From positions 1-20,884 of the IMG/VR virus record IMGVR_UViG_3300044681_000134: a stretch of DNA of 20,884 bases; one strand, written 5' to 3'. Source of the stretch: a virus. This document shows positions 14,204-20,862 of this stretch, one piece after another; the stretch's first letter is position 1; each line of letters opens with the position of its first letter. Below the pieces are notes generated by a model. That model worked only from the letters and a program-made list of their open reading frames with translations. It made no database searches and had not been told where the DNA came from. The position numbers and the translations under genes are program-made.

Positions 14204-14595
14204 GATTTGTTTCCTCTTCGGACGACGATTGAATACCGACTGTCAGCATTGACGGGCGGTGCTATATCTGGATTGTTCTCCAGAAATTCCTTGAAGTTGC
14301 CTTGGTGAATCCGGCGCTCGACTAGGTCAAACCCGTTGTCACCCTGCTCCTTCAAGAACTCTTTGAATGAGTCCCAATCAGGGGCCCAATACCGTGTACG
14401 CACTACACGAGAGGCAGTGCCGTACGGGGTTTTCATGCTTTCCAGCCCATGCTCCTTGGCAAGATCGAGCAGGGTGGTTTCGATGGTGTCCATCTTTTCT
14501 TTCAGGGCGTTGTCCTCTTCATCGAACTTGTGCTTGAGGTCAGCACGAGCGTCACGAAGGTGGATGTACGCCGATACCAGCTTTGCTGTGTCCAT
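14200..14595 (-). CDS. Coiled-coil phage protein, weakly Gam-like (131 aa)
   Basis: The ATG at 14595 has GGAG spaced about 7 bases. Residues 1-55 are a charged coiled coil (LRDARADLKHKFDEEDNAL and on). The C-terminal half has a MKTPYGTASRVVRTRYW segment, WDSFKEFLKE, VERRIHQGNFKEFLE, then IAPPVNADSRYSIVVRR. Coiled coil, then T-x-x-G strand, then a 'D-hhERRh' turn and a PP-V end is a common plan in phage early proteins of unknown function. It recalls the Gam family of DNA-end binding nuclease inhibitors, but I cannot confirm that. It sits between the SNF2 helicase and the HTH/SSB pair and overlaps the HTH gene by 4 bases. Confidence 0.75.
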   Translation of the reverse strand: MDTAKLVSAYIHLRDARADLKHKFDEEDNALKEKMDTIETTLLDLAKEHGLESMKTPYGTASRVVRTRYWAPDWDSFKEFLKEQGDNGFDLVERRIHQGNFKEFLENNPDIAPPVNADSRYSIVVRRGNKS

Positions 14596-14618
14596 GTTGT
14601 AACTCCGAAGTGCGCGGC

Positions 14619-16175
14619 TCAGCCGCTAAGTTCTTGTTCATAAAGAGCCACCAAGTCTTTTTGGTTGGCTTCCTTGGATTCTAACGCATCGTATACCCTT
14701 TTTTCAACTGGTGAGCCGTAAATTTTTATCACAGTCATTTTATTGACCTGAGACGGCCTGTTTATACGCTCGTTCGCCTGAAGCCACGTTTCTACGGAGG
14801 CAACTGGGCCAAACCAAACGATCGTGTCAGCGGCGGTAAGGGTTACACCGTGCGCTGCACTCTGCGGCTGGATCACCAGCACGCGGGGGTCTGGGGTCTC
14901 TTGGAAGGACTTGAATATCTTTGTGCGGGCAGTCATAGACACTGCCCCGCTGATAATCTCTGCGGTGAACTTTTCCTTGCGAAGCCTGTCAATCACGATG
15001 TCGATCGCGTGCCGGAACGGCACGAACACAATCACCTTGTGTGCCGCCTCACGCACCACCTCGACAATCTCGTCCAGACGGTTCTTGGCATCAAACTGCA
15101 CCACCTCACCATCGTCTGAGTACACCGCCCCGCAGCTCAGCTGGAGCAGCTTGTTCAGGCCAGCCGCCGCATGGACAGCGGTGATCTGTTCACCGGCAGC
15201 CTCGACCATCATCTGCTTCTTCAGGACTTGGTAGTACTTCTTCTGCTGCGGAGTCAGCTCGATTTCACGCGTCTGATATGTCATCGGCGGCAGGTCAAGG
15301 CACTCGGCTTTGGTAAAGCGGATCGCAGGCTGGAGCGCAGCGTTGACTAGCTTTGTAGCGTTATTGCTTGGAATCCATTTGAACTGGGTGATCTTGACCA
15401 TCACCTTGTCACGCCAAGTGGTGTAGTAAGGCGGGACTCGCTGCGGCACAGCCATCTTAGCCAGCCCAAACGCGTCCACCGGACTCTGCGCGGCGGGAGT
15501 ACCGGTCAACATCCACAGCTTAGTCTGCGGGGTAATCACCTTGTTCAGCGCCTTCCAGCGGCGCGTGCTGGCAGTTTTTACGAAGTTGGCCTCGTCCGCT
15601 ACCACCAGATCAAACTGCCCCTGCTGGAGCTCCTCAACCACCGTGGGCACGCCGTCATAATTGATGATGACGAACTCATACTTCCCAAGGATTACTTTCT
15701 TGCGAGTCTCTTTGGAGCCATGAGCTACGGCAGCGGTGCGGTGCATGGCAATGCTGAAAATGTCCTGCATCCATGCGGAGTGCATGATCGACAGGGGGCA
15801 GACAATTAAGACTCTCTTAATATCGCCGATCTGCATCAGGTAGTCGGCAGCCCAGATCACAGCACCAGTCTTGCCTGTGCCCTGTTCTGAGAAACAGAAC
15901 GCACGGTTGTTGGCGGTCAGGAAACTGGCGGTCTGTTTCTGGTGTTCGTAGGGCTTGAAAGCGCCCGGCCAGTGATAGTCACGCAGGATCGGGCTCGGTG
16001 CTTTTCGCACGCCTAAGTTAGCTAAGCGGCGGGTATTTTCCAGATTCCACTTGACCAGCACTTCGTGGGATTCATCCCCGACTTGACCGAGGTAGCGGCT
16101 CTGCTGGATTGCGGTTGTGAAGCGGTCGGGTTCCCGAACGCGGACCAAAAGGCCCCTGTTATCAATGACTTCCAT
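14619..16175 (-). CDS. SNF2-type DEAD-like helicase (518 aa)
   Basis: The ATG at 16175 has AGGA about 7 bases upstream. The N-terminal 65 residues are a small domain. The helicase core follows: Q-motif-like YEHQK (76-80), Walker A EQGTGKT (97-103), LIVCPLSI (123-130, motif Ia), DEAN (194-197, motif II, where most SNF2 proteins have DEAH or DEAQ), LTGTPA (223-228, motif III), QSAAHGVTLTAAD (438-450, motif V) and QANERINRPSQ (466-476, motif VI). It is an ATP-driven DNA translocase that probably remodels forks or recombination intermediates. At 518 residues it is a compact, core-only form typical of phages. A VRR-NUC nuclease, often a partner of phage SNF2 proteins, is encoded upstream in the same operon. 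Confidence 0.93.
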   Translation of the reverse strand: MEVIDNRGLLVRVREPDRFTTAIQQSRYLGQVGDESHEVLVKWNLENTRRLANLGVRKAPSPILRDYHWPGAFKPYEHQKQTASFLTANNRAFCFSEQGTGKTGAVIWAADYLMQIGDIKRVLIVCPLSIMHSAWMQDIFSIAMHRTAAVAHGSKETRKKVILGKYEFVIINYDGVPTVVEELQQGQFDLVVADEANFVKTASTRRWKALNKVITPQTKLWMLTGTPAAQSPVDAFGLAKMAVPQRVPPYYTTWRDKVMVKITQFKWIPSNNATKLVNAALQPAIRFTKAECLDLPPMTYQTREIELTPQQKKYYQVLKKQMMVEAAGEQITAVHAAAGLNKLLQLSCGAVYSDDGEVVQFDAKNRLDEIVEVVREAAHKVIVFVPFRHAIDIVIDRLRKEKFTAEIISGAVSMTARTKIFKSFQETPDPRVLVIQPQSAAHGVTLTAADTIVWFGPVASVETWLQANERINRPSQVNKMTVIKIYGSPVEKRVYDALESKEANQKDLVALYEQELSG

Positions 16176-16278
16176 GTTGTTCCTGAAGTGGTTTGCCAGC
16201 TACGCTGGCTTATTACATTCACCGCTTTCACGGTGCGGCACTCCACAGTCTACCGCTGCGGTCGTGCCTTGCCAAGCC
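16176..16278 (-). promoter_or_regulatory. Leader with three consecutive stem-loops before the SNF2 gene
   Basis: The 103-base gap has no plausible gene. It contains GCCAGC/GCTGGC (16195-16209, 6 bp, 3-base loop), CACCG/CGGTG (16220-16235, 5 bp) and GGCAC/GTGCC (16237-16268, 5 bp) that encloses ACCG/CGGT (16252-16262). None is followed by a U-tract on the minus strand, so these are not intrinsic terminators. They may be RNA processing or stability elements between the HNH and SNF2 cistrons. Confidence 0.4.
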
Positions 16279-16536
16279 CTATTTCATCTTGGCAGATTTA
16301 GTTCTTGCGAAGCTACGATTCTTGCTTGCAGGCACTGCACGCAGGTTACTGCGCCCATTGCCACCGCCCTTCGCCAGCGGCTTCTTGTGGTCTACATCCT
16401 TGCCGTCACCCTTCTTAACGACGCCTTCTTTCATCAGCTGGTAGCGGGCACGGTTGCGTGCAGCGCGCTTCTTTTTAACTGATGGCTTGCCATCATATTT
16501 GCGTTCGAGGTCGTAGCGGCGAGGATTTCTAGGCAT
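16279..16536 (-). CDS. Small HNH endonuclease-like protein (85 aa)
   Basis: I chose the ATG at 16536 because GGAGG lies 5 bases upstream, one base after the previous stop; a GTG at 16557 has no such site. The first 45 residues are very basic. The core is KGDGKDVDHKKPLAKGGG with D49-H50, then SNLR (N64) and KNRS (N73), the beta-beta-alpha metal motif of HNH nucleases in its H-N-N form without zinc-binding cysteines. It resembles short phage HNH proteins linked to packaging or nicking and also free-standing homing nucleases. Its position inside the replication operon, followed by an unusual gap, leaves both roles open. Confidence 0.8.
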   Translation of the reverse strand: MPRNPRRYDLERKYDGKPSVKKKRAARNRARYQLMKEGVVKKGDGKDVDHKKPLAKGGGNGRSNLRAVPASKNRSFARTKSAKMK

Positions 16537-16537
16537 G

Positions 16538-17194
16538 TCAGCCTCCACAAAATTCACAGTGTTTCACAGGACACCACTTCCGGCACAGGCCGTTAGGGTT
16601 TGCAGGCCAATTATCGTTGTCGAAGGCCGCTTGTAAAAGCCCTGCTTTCTTCTCCCACTTACTCCACAGGAATGGCTGGTCTTGCTTGTCGTACGCTGCT
16701 TTGATGACGACATCGTGCAGTAGGAAAACCAGTGCCGCCTTTACTTCCTTCACCTCTGGGTAGTGCTCGAACACCATCAGGGCCATGAGTTCCAGCTGCC
16801 CCTTGTCAGGGTAGCGGGCGGAGCCAGTCTTGTAGTCCACGATCCACGCCTTCTCGCCGTTCAGGATCACGAGGTCAGCAATACCCCGCACCCAAACATC
16901 TTTGGCTAGGAACTTGGTGGGCTTCTTGTCGATGGTGAGGGCCATCTCCAGTTCGCACAGTTTCTCCCCTTCGATCTTGTTCAGGGAGTCGAGTGCTGGT
17001 TTGAACCGGAGGTGGCCCTTGGGGATTTCCTTCCCGTCTCGGATGTACTCCTCGGCAACCTTGTGGACTTCCTTGCCGTAGATCGTGTGCTCCGTCTCAA
17101 CGAAGGGGTAGAGTTTCTCTACCTTCTCGGCGTGGTATTTTCGAGGGCAAGTCTCAAATGTCTTTATCGAGCTGAAGCTCCAAGCGGCTGGCAT
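16538..17194 (-). CDS. Cas4/RecB-like PD-(D/E)XK nuclease with Cys cluster (218 aa)
   Basis: The ATG at 17194 is 8 bases after the polymerase stop and has AAGGA in that space. Motifs in order: WSFSSIKTFETCPRKY with C16; H44 in GKEVHKVAEEY; GIADLVI with D107; IVDYKTG with D120 and K122; QLELMAL with Q133; and a C-terminal cluster C204, C208, C213, C216. One N-terminal and three or more C-terminal cysteines around a RecB-family nuclease core is the Cas4/AddB/Dna2 pattern for a 4Fe-4S cluster. The enzyme probably trims DNA ends to give single strands for recombination or replication. No CRISPR array or cas1/cas2 is present, so it is best read as a phage exonuclease. Confidence 0.9.
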   Translation of the reverse strand: MPAAWSFSSIKTFETCPRKYHAEKVEKLYPFVETEHTIYGKEVHKVAEEYIRDGKEIPKGHLRFKPALDSLNKIEGEKLCELEMALTIDKKPTKFLAKDVWVRGIADLVILNGEKAWIVDYKTGSARYPDKGQLELMALMVFEHYPEVKEVKAALVFLLHDVVIKAAYDKQDQPFLWSKWEKKAGLLQAAFDNDNWPANPNGLCRKWCPVKHCEFCGG

Positions 17195-17202
17195 TGTTGT
17201 CC

Positions 17203-19125
17203 TTATTTAGCGTCGCCGTAGGTATCGGCAATGTCTCCTTCGGACCATGTTACCAGTTCAGGCCACCAATCAACACCTTGGCGCATAATGTTCTGCATGA
17301 AGTCAAGAGCCTCTTGCGCTTCAGCATTGGGGGTAACGAGGATCACTTCATCGTGAACGGTGTGCACAATCTGGTATCGCTGCTGAATCTTCAGCATCAT
17401 GTCGGACAGCGCTTCACGAGCGAGGTGCTGCACGATGTTTTCCGTCACCTTCCCAGCGTAGATGCGGGCCTTGCGTCGGCCATTGCCGTACACCCACTCC
17501 TTCCTGCCGGTTTCTTTGTCCGTCTCCACGCGTAAGTCTGGGTAGCGGATCATGCCCTGCGGCGTTTTGATTCCACCCTTAGCGGTCTTACACAACCCTG
17601 CGGGGTCAATCGGCACGCCTTCACGCCCGTGGTATATGTGGTCGAGCGCTGCGTGGCATGTTTTCCACCCCTGCGTAATCAGCGGGTAGGCTGCACGCCA
17701 ACGATTAACCACGTCGTACGACTCAGCTTCCGTTAGGTCAACGCCACCCATCAGCTTCGCTACATTCTGGAATGTCTTGCCACCAGCACCGAAACCGAGA
17801 CCAAGGTGCGCGACCTTACCCACCTGACGTTCCTGTTTGGTTACATCATCGACAGGCTTGTCGTATAGCTTGCTGGCGAAGTCCTTGTACAGGTCGGCTT
17901 TCTCAGGGTCAGCCTTGAACAAATCCATGCTGCTCTTCTCACGCCACAGGAAGTGATTCACACGCAGCTCGATGCCTGACAAGTCAGCCACAACCACCTT
18001 GTGTCCAGCGGGGGCTACTAAACTTTTTCTCAGCGCGTCAGCCGGTGACGGCTTGTATGGGTTTACGCGTGGCAGGTTCTGCTGGTTCATTTTCATCGTG
18101 CCTGACCAGCGGCCTGTGGTGTCTGCGCCGTAATAGTTCAGGGCAATGGGCAGCTTGCCATCGGCGGCTCTAGCACACGCGATAAACTGCTGGATGCGTG
18201 ATTCGAGGATGGTGCTCTTCACCTTCAGCCGTGCGGATGCAGCGGCAGCCACTTCAAAGTCATCGTGTTCTTGCAGAGCGAGGAACTCTTCATCCGTCTT
18301 AGCCAGAGCAGGCACTTCCCTGTCTGGGTTCGTGGGCGATGGCTTCATCGGAACTTCAACGCCCTTGGCCTTGAGATACTTGGCGAACTTCGGAGCCGAG
18401 GCGAGGATTTTCTTGGCGATCTCAACCTTCTCTTCGTCGGACATAAGCTCGACAGGTACATCAGAAACCTGTTCAGCCACGCTGAGCAGCATTTTCTTCT
18501 GCTTGGTCTGAATCTCCTCCAGCGTGCGTTCAAGTAGCGCGAAGTCCAACTCGAACTTAGGCTCGACAAGCATCTTGATCGTCATGTCGATCAGCTTCAG
18601 TTCGCGGCCTCCTAACTCAGGCGCAAGCCTGTGGAATATCTTGTAGCAAAGCTCGGTGTCGACGATGTTGTAGGTAGTCATGGCTTCCAACTCTTCGTCC
18701 GTGAAGTCAGCCAGCTTTTTGCCCTTGGTGTTGGTTGCTTCGAGGTCGAGCTTCTCACCTACATGCAGAGCAGCGGCTACCTTCTTCAGCGAGCCGCCTA
18801 CCGTTTTGGCGAAGCCTAGCGCGCGTGCCATAGCCAGCGTGCAGCCCCATGCCTTCGGCTTAATACCGAAACGCCACGCACAGATCATGGCATCGAAGCC
18901 TGACATGTTGTGGCCGATCAGCATGGCATCGGAGAAATCAGTAGCATCGACCCAGTTCTGGATCGCCTTCTCGCCGAACAGAACGAACGGCTCGTCGTTA
19001 CCTACTTTTATTGCGACCGACTGAATCTCGGTCTCGGGGTGCATGACGTATTCAACTGGGTGAATCTTCGTCAGCGAGTGCGTCTGAGACCAAAAGGTCT
19101 CGAAGTCAAGGACTATAGGGGTCAC
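17203..19125 (-). CDS. Family A DNA polymerase with 3'-5' exonuclease (640 aa)
   Basis: The start is GTG at 19125, inside a GTGA overlap with the nuclease gene, with GGAG five bases before it. Exonuclease motifs: LDFETF (D7, E9), HNMSGFD (D78), YNIVD (Y152, D156). Polymerase motifs: TGRWS (337-341), motif A VVADLSGIELR (D381, E386, R388), motif B RQVGKVAHLGLGFG (R433, K437, L441, F445) and motif C HDE (591-593). There is no 5'-3' exonuclease domain. It is the replicative polymerase of the phage. The residue matching E. coli Pol I F762 is Leu and that matching Y766 is Phe. Neighbours on both sides are nucleases. Confidence 0.96.
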   Translation of the reverse strand: MTPIVLDFETFWSQTHSLTKIHPVEYVMHPETEIQSVAIKVGNDEPFVLFGEKAIQNWVDATDFSDAMLIGHNMSGFDAMICAWRFGIKPKAWGCTLAMARALGFAKTVGGSLKKVAAALHVGEKLDLEATNTKGKKLADFTDEELEAMTTYNIVDTELCYKIFHRLAPELGGRELKLIDMTIKMLVEPKFELDFALLERTLEEIQTKQKKMLLSVAEQVSDVPVELMSDEEKVEIAKKILASAPKFAKYLKAKGVEVPMKPSPTNPDREVPALAKTDEEFLALQEHDDFEVAAAASARLKVKSTILESRIQQFIACARAADGKLPIALNYYGADTTGRWSGTMKMNQQNLPRVNPYKPSPADALRKSLVAPAGHKVVVADLSGIELRVNHFLWREKSSMDLFKADPEKADLYKDFASKLYDKPVDDVTKQERQVGKVAHLGLGFGAGGKTFQNVAKLMGGVDLTEAESYDVVNRWRAAYPLITQGWKTCHAALDHIYHGREGVPIDPAGLCKTAKGGIKTPQGMIRYPDLRVETDKETGRKEWVYGNGRRKARIYAGKVTENIVQHLAREALSDMMLKIQQRYQIVHTVHDEVILVTPNAEAQEALDFMQNIMRQGVDWWPELVTWSEGDIADTYGDAK

Positions 19126-19418
19126 AACTGCTCCAGCGTCTCTTTCAAGTGGTCTAAGTTATTAGCGTCAATGACAAGCGCAACTCCACCATGCTCGTCG
19201 ATTTCACGCAGGTTCTTTTGTTGTAGTGCGGTGGGCTTGTTCTTCTTCATGTCGGCCTTTACTTCAATGCCGATGAACCGCCCGTTGTAGCAGGCTACGA
19301 TGTCCGGCACACCCGAAGCACCGTAGCCGCCAGTTACCGGATAGAAGTAATACATTCCGTATTGCTTCAAGATGTCAACGATCTTGCGTTTGACTTTTTT
19401 CTCCGGTGTATCAGCCAT
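19122..19418 (-). CDS. VRR-NUC domain nuclease (98 aa)
   Basis: The ATG at 19418 lies 2 bases after the previous stop and has GGAG 8 bases upstream; a longer form starting at 19475 would overlap the previous gene without a site. The domain fills the whole protein: an N-terminal helix, GGYGASGVPDIVA with D39, IGIEVKA with E52 and K54, then PTALQQ (Q66/Q67) and a GGVALVI strand. This is the PD-(D/E)XK core of the virus-type replication-repair nuclease. Stand-alone phage members are thought to act as structure-selective or Holliday-junction-like endonucleases. The stop overlaps the polymerase start by 4 bases. Confidence 0.93.
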   Translation of the reverse strand: MADTPEKKVKRKIVDILKQYGMYYFYPVTGGYGASGVPDIVACYNGRFIGIEVKADMKKNKPTALQQKNLREIDEHGGVALVIDANNLDHLKETLEQL

Positions 19419-19420
19419 GC

Positions 19421-19618
19421 TTACTGCTCCAGCATCTGCGTGCGGATTCTTACCATTATCCGGTTGATGTCCCAAACAGCGGTGTTGCCGTCGTCCTCAG
19501 CTTCAATGATTTCTATGGCTAAGTTCTCCAGTAGCGTGCCTTCTTCAAGCCAGTCGCGAAGCATTCGTCGGTATTCAAGTCTAAGTTTGTTTTCGTTGAT
19601 GTAGTCGTGGTTGTTCAT
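19421..19618 (-). CDS. 65-aa hypothetical phage protein
   Basis: The ATG at 19618 shares a base with the previous TAA (TAATG). Upstream is only a G-run about 9 bases away, so coupling probably drives translation. The sequence is acidic and mostly helical (ENLAIEIIEAEDD, then a WDINRIMVRIRTQMLEQ helix). I do not recognise the family. Its stop-to-start distance to the VRR-NUC gene is 2 bases. Confidence 0.7.
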   Translation of the reverse strand: MNNHDYINENKLRLEYRRMLRDWLEEGTLLENLAIEIIEAEDDGNTAVWDINRIMVRIRTQMLEQ

Positions 19619-19917
19619 TAGTCTTTTTCCCCGTAATAAATTTCTGCAAGTCGTGCGCTGCGTTTCTTTACAGATTCAATACTTTCTTCGTCCATGTGCA
19701 GGAACGCTGGTAGATCCAAATTTGTTAGAAACCCAGTGAACAGCGCCTTTGACATGGACTCAACCGCCTTTTCGTGGTTAGTCACAGGCTTGCGAAACAA
19801 AATAGCGCGCACATCTGCTTTATGTAAGCCAGTCTCTTCAACTATGTCTGCAATAGCCATGCCGTTCTCATAAAACTCAACCACCAACGTTTCGTCTTTT
19901 GCATTAAACTTCTTCAT
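19618..19917 (-). CDS. Putative helix-turn-helix protein (99 aa)
   Basis: The ATG at 19917 has GGAG seven bases upstream; the longer frame from 19977 begins inside the previous gene and is basic and unlike a protein start. Residues of about 8-40 (VEFYENGMAIADIVEETGL followed by HKADVRAIL) read as a helix-turn-helix of the kind in resolvase and sigma-factor tails. The C-terminal half is helical (FTGFLTNLDLPAFLHMDEE). A small early regulator or DNA-binding accessory protein is possible. It overlaps the previous gene by 14 bases. Confidence 0.75.
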   Translation of the reverse strand: MKKFNAKDETLVVEFYENGMAIADIVEETGLHKADVRAILFRKPVTNHEKAVESMSKALFTGFLTNLDLPAFLHMDEESIESVKKRSARLAEIYYGEKD

Positions 19918-20089
19918 CTTCTTTCTCCAGTTCCTGCGTTTCCCACAGGATGTAGCGGGCTTCCTGCGCCATGTCATCTAGCGCGTAGTGGCATTCAACC
20001 CCATCGAAGTTTTTGCGTTCGGATAACTCCAGCGCCTTCTTAGCAAGGCAGCGTGCCTTCTTCAGCACGGTGAGGTTGTCGTGGTTCAC
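19904..20089 (-). CDS. 61-aa hypothetical phage protein
   Basis: I chose the GTG at 20089, with GGAGG about 6 bases upstream and a GTGA overlap with the previous stop; a TTG at 20110 would be longer but has no site. The chain is helical: basic first half (LKKARCLAKKALELSERK) and strongly acidic end (ELEKEDEEV). No known domain is recognised. Spacing and overlaps on both sides make it part of the early operon. Confidence 0.7.
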   Translation of the reverse strand: MNHDNLTVLKKARCLAKKALELSERKNFDGVECHYALDDMAQEARYILWETQELEKEDEEV

Positions 20090-20307
20090 TTGATCTCCTC
20101 CATGTTCCAAATGGTTTTGATCTTGTCGATGATCGTGTCACGACGCTTCTGCAACGCAACATAATCCTTGCCGGTGAAGTTCAGCTTGATTTCGTTCTGA
20201 CCTTTGGTGCGGGATAAGCGCATGGCTTCTTGGCACACCTCCTGCAAGTCTTTGCGCAGCTTGCGGAGGGAAAGGGAATGTAAAAACTCAGGTGGTCTTG
20301 CTCTCAT
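20086..20307 (-). CDS. 73-aa hypothetical phage protein
   Basis: The ATG at 20307 has a strong AAGGAG six bases upstream. The protein is helical and basic (LRKLRKDLQEVCQEAMRLS), with a GKDYVALQKRRDTIIDKI segment that may be a second helix of a hairpin. It overlaps the previous gene by 20 bases and the next by 4. No family is recognised. Confidence 0.72.
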   Translation of the reverse strand: MRARPPEFLHSLSLRKLRKDLQEVCQEAMRLSRTKGQNEIKLNFTGKDYVALQKRRDTIIDKIKTIWNMEEIK

Positions 20308-20485
20308 CGTCGGCTCCTTTGGGGTTCATGTAGTCGTCTACGGCTTGCAGCGCGTGCAAAATTATTAGCTTGTCGTACTCAGCTTTGTAGTTCTTGCCGA
20401 AGCGTTTGTTCTCGTCAATCCGACGCTGCGCTCCGGTCAGTTTCGAGATCAAGCTCCGTCTGTACCGCTTCAGTCCTTGGCTCAT
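20288..20485 (-). CDS. 65-aa basic hypothetical phage protein
   Basis: The ATG at 20485 has AGGA spaced about 7 bases; a longer frame up to 20578 reads as basic low-quality sequence and would run through the neighbouring gene. The chain is basic and helical in the first half (LKRYRRSLISKLTGAQRR), then YDKLIILHALQAVDDYM. The first 71 bases overlap the C-terminal part of the 55-residue gene in another frame. The function is unknown. Confidence 0.65.
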   Translation of the reverse strand: MSQGLKRYRRSLISKLTGAQRRIDENKRFGKNYKAEYDKLIILHALQAVDDYMNPKGADDESKTT

Positions 20486-20582
20486 CTTTCTTCCTAAATA
20501 TCTTTTCGTAGTTGTCCTCGTATGCTTTGCGATCTTCGGGGCGGCGCTTGCTGCCCTTACCGCCGTGCCATGTGTCACTCAT
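20415..20582 (-). CDS. 55-aa small phage protein of the 'WHGGKGS' type
   Basis: The ATG at 20582 has AAGGAG exactly 7 bases upstream and overlaps the previous stop by 8 bases. The frame runs to the TGA at 20415-20417. It begins MSDTWHGGKGSKRRP and continues with a YEDNYEKIF segment. I recall many phages having 30-50 residue early proteins with the same Gly-Gly-Lys-Gly start and a Tyr/Phe-rich 'IFG/IFR' end. No function is known. Here the protein continues for some 22 residues beyond that end, over the start of the next gene. Confidence 0.78.
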   Translation of the reverse strand: MSDTWHGGKGSKRRPEDRKAYEDNYEKIFRKKDEPRTEAVQTELDLETDRSAASD

Positions 20583-20805
20583 CCTTGTGCTCCTTGATTG
20601 TGAAGTTGCGCCAGTAGGGGTTCTTTGCGGCGATCTTGCCCGCCTGACTCCGCGTCATAACCGGAGTGTTCAACGCTTGCTCCAGCGTCCAGCCCCTGAT
20701 CCGTATGCGTTCAAGGATTGTGTGGCGCTTTAGGTTATGTATGTTGCGGGTACGGTCTGACCATGCTGCGCGCACGGCTTCTATGGTTTCGTCGTCTAGC
20801 TTCAT
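20575..20805 (-). CDS. Putative DNA-binding phage protein (76 aa)
   Basis: The ATG at 20805 has only a weak AGAG upstream, and it is the first complete gene of the leftward operon in the window. The middle of the chain, HTILERIRIRGWTLEQAL followed by NTP, matches a small helix-turn-helix element often found in phage homing nucleases and regulators ('R-x-x-x-GW-x-x-x-x-AL-x-x-P'). The N-terminal MKLDDETIEAVRAAW is another short helix-turn. A C-terminal KNPYWRNF segment is basic and aromatic. It probably binds DNA as a small early protein, an inference from the motif. Confidence 0.72.
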   Translation of the reverse strand: MKLDDETIEAVRAAWSDRTRNIHNLKRHTILERIRIRGWTLEQALNTPVMTRSQAGKIAAKNPYWRNFTIKEHKDE

Positions 20806-20832
20806 GTTGTCTCTGATTTATTTTTGTAGTTG

Positions 20833-20862
20833 GGACAAAAGCAACTCAAACTGCTTTTGTCC
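20833..20862. promoter_or_regulatory. 11-bp inverted repeat at the head of the leftward operon
   Basis: GGACAAAAGCA (20833-20843) and TGCTTTTGTCC (20852-20862) are perfect inverted repeats around an 8-base centre. They lie 28-57 bases upstream of the first leftward start codon. No T-tract follows on either strand, so a regulator binding site is more likely than a terminator. A weak minus-strand promoter, TTGAGT (complement of 20844-20849) and TACAAA (complement of 20823-20828) with a short 15-base spacer, would overlap it. The rest of 20806-20884 holds no visible gene. Confidence 0.5.

Noticed and set aside
16538-17194. Part of a CRISPR-Cas system because of the Cas4-like fold
   Set aside because: There is no repeat array and no cas1, cas2 or effector gene nearby. 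Stand-alone Cas4/RecB-like nucleases are common in phage replication operons.
19419-19475. Longer N-terminus (19 residues more) for the VRR-NUC gene
   Set aside because: The extension overlaps the previous gene and has no ribosome site. The ATG at 19418 has GGAG at good spacing.
19918-19977. Longer N-terminus for the 99-aa HTH gene
   Set aside because: The extra residues are a basic, Trp/Arg/Lys-rich shadow of the previous gene, and the ATG at 19917 has a good ribosome site.
20486-20578. Longer N-terminus for the 65-aa gene
   Set aside because: The region is the coding part of the 55-aa WHGGKGS-type gene in another frame, and the extension has no ribosome site.
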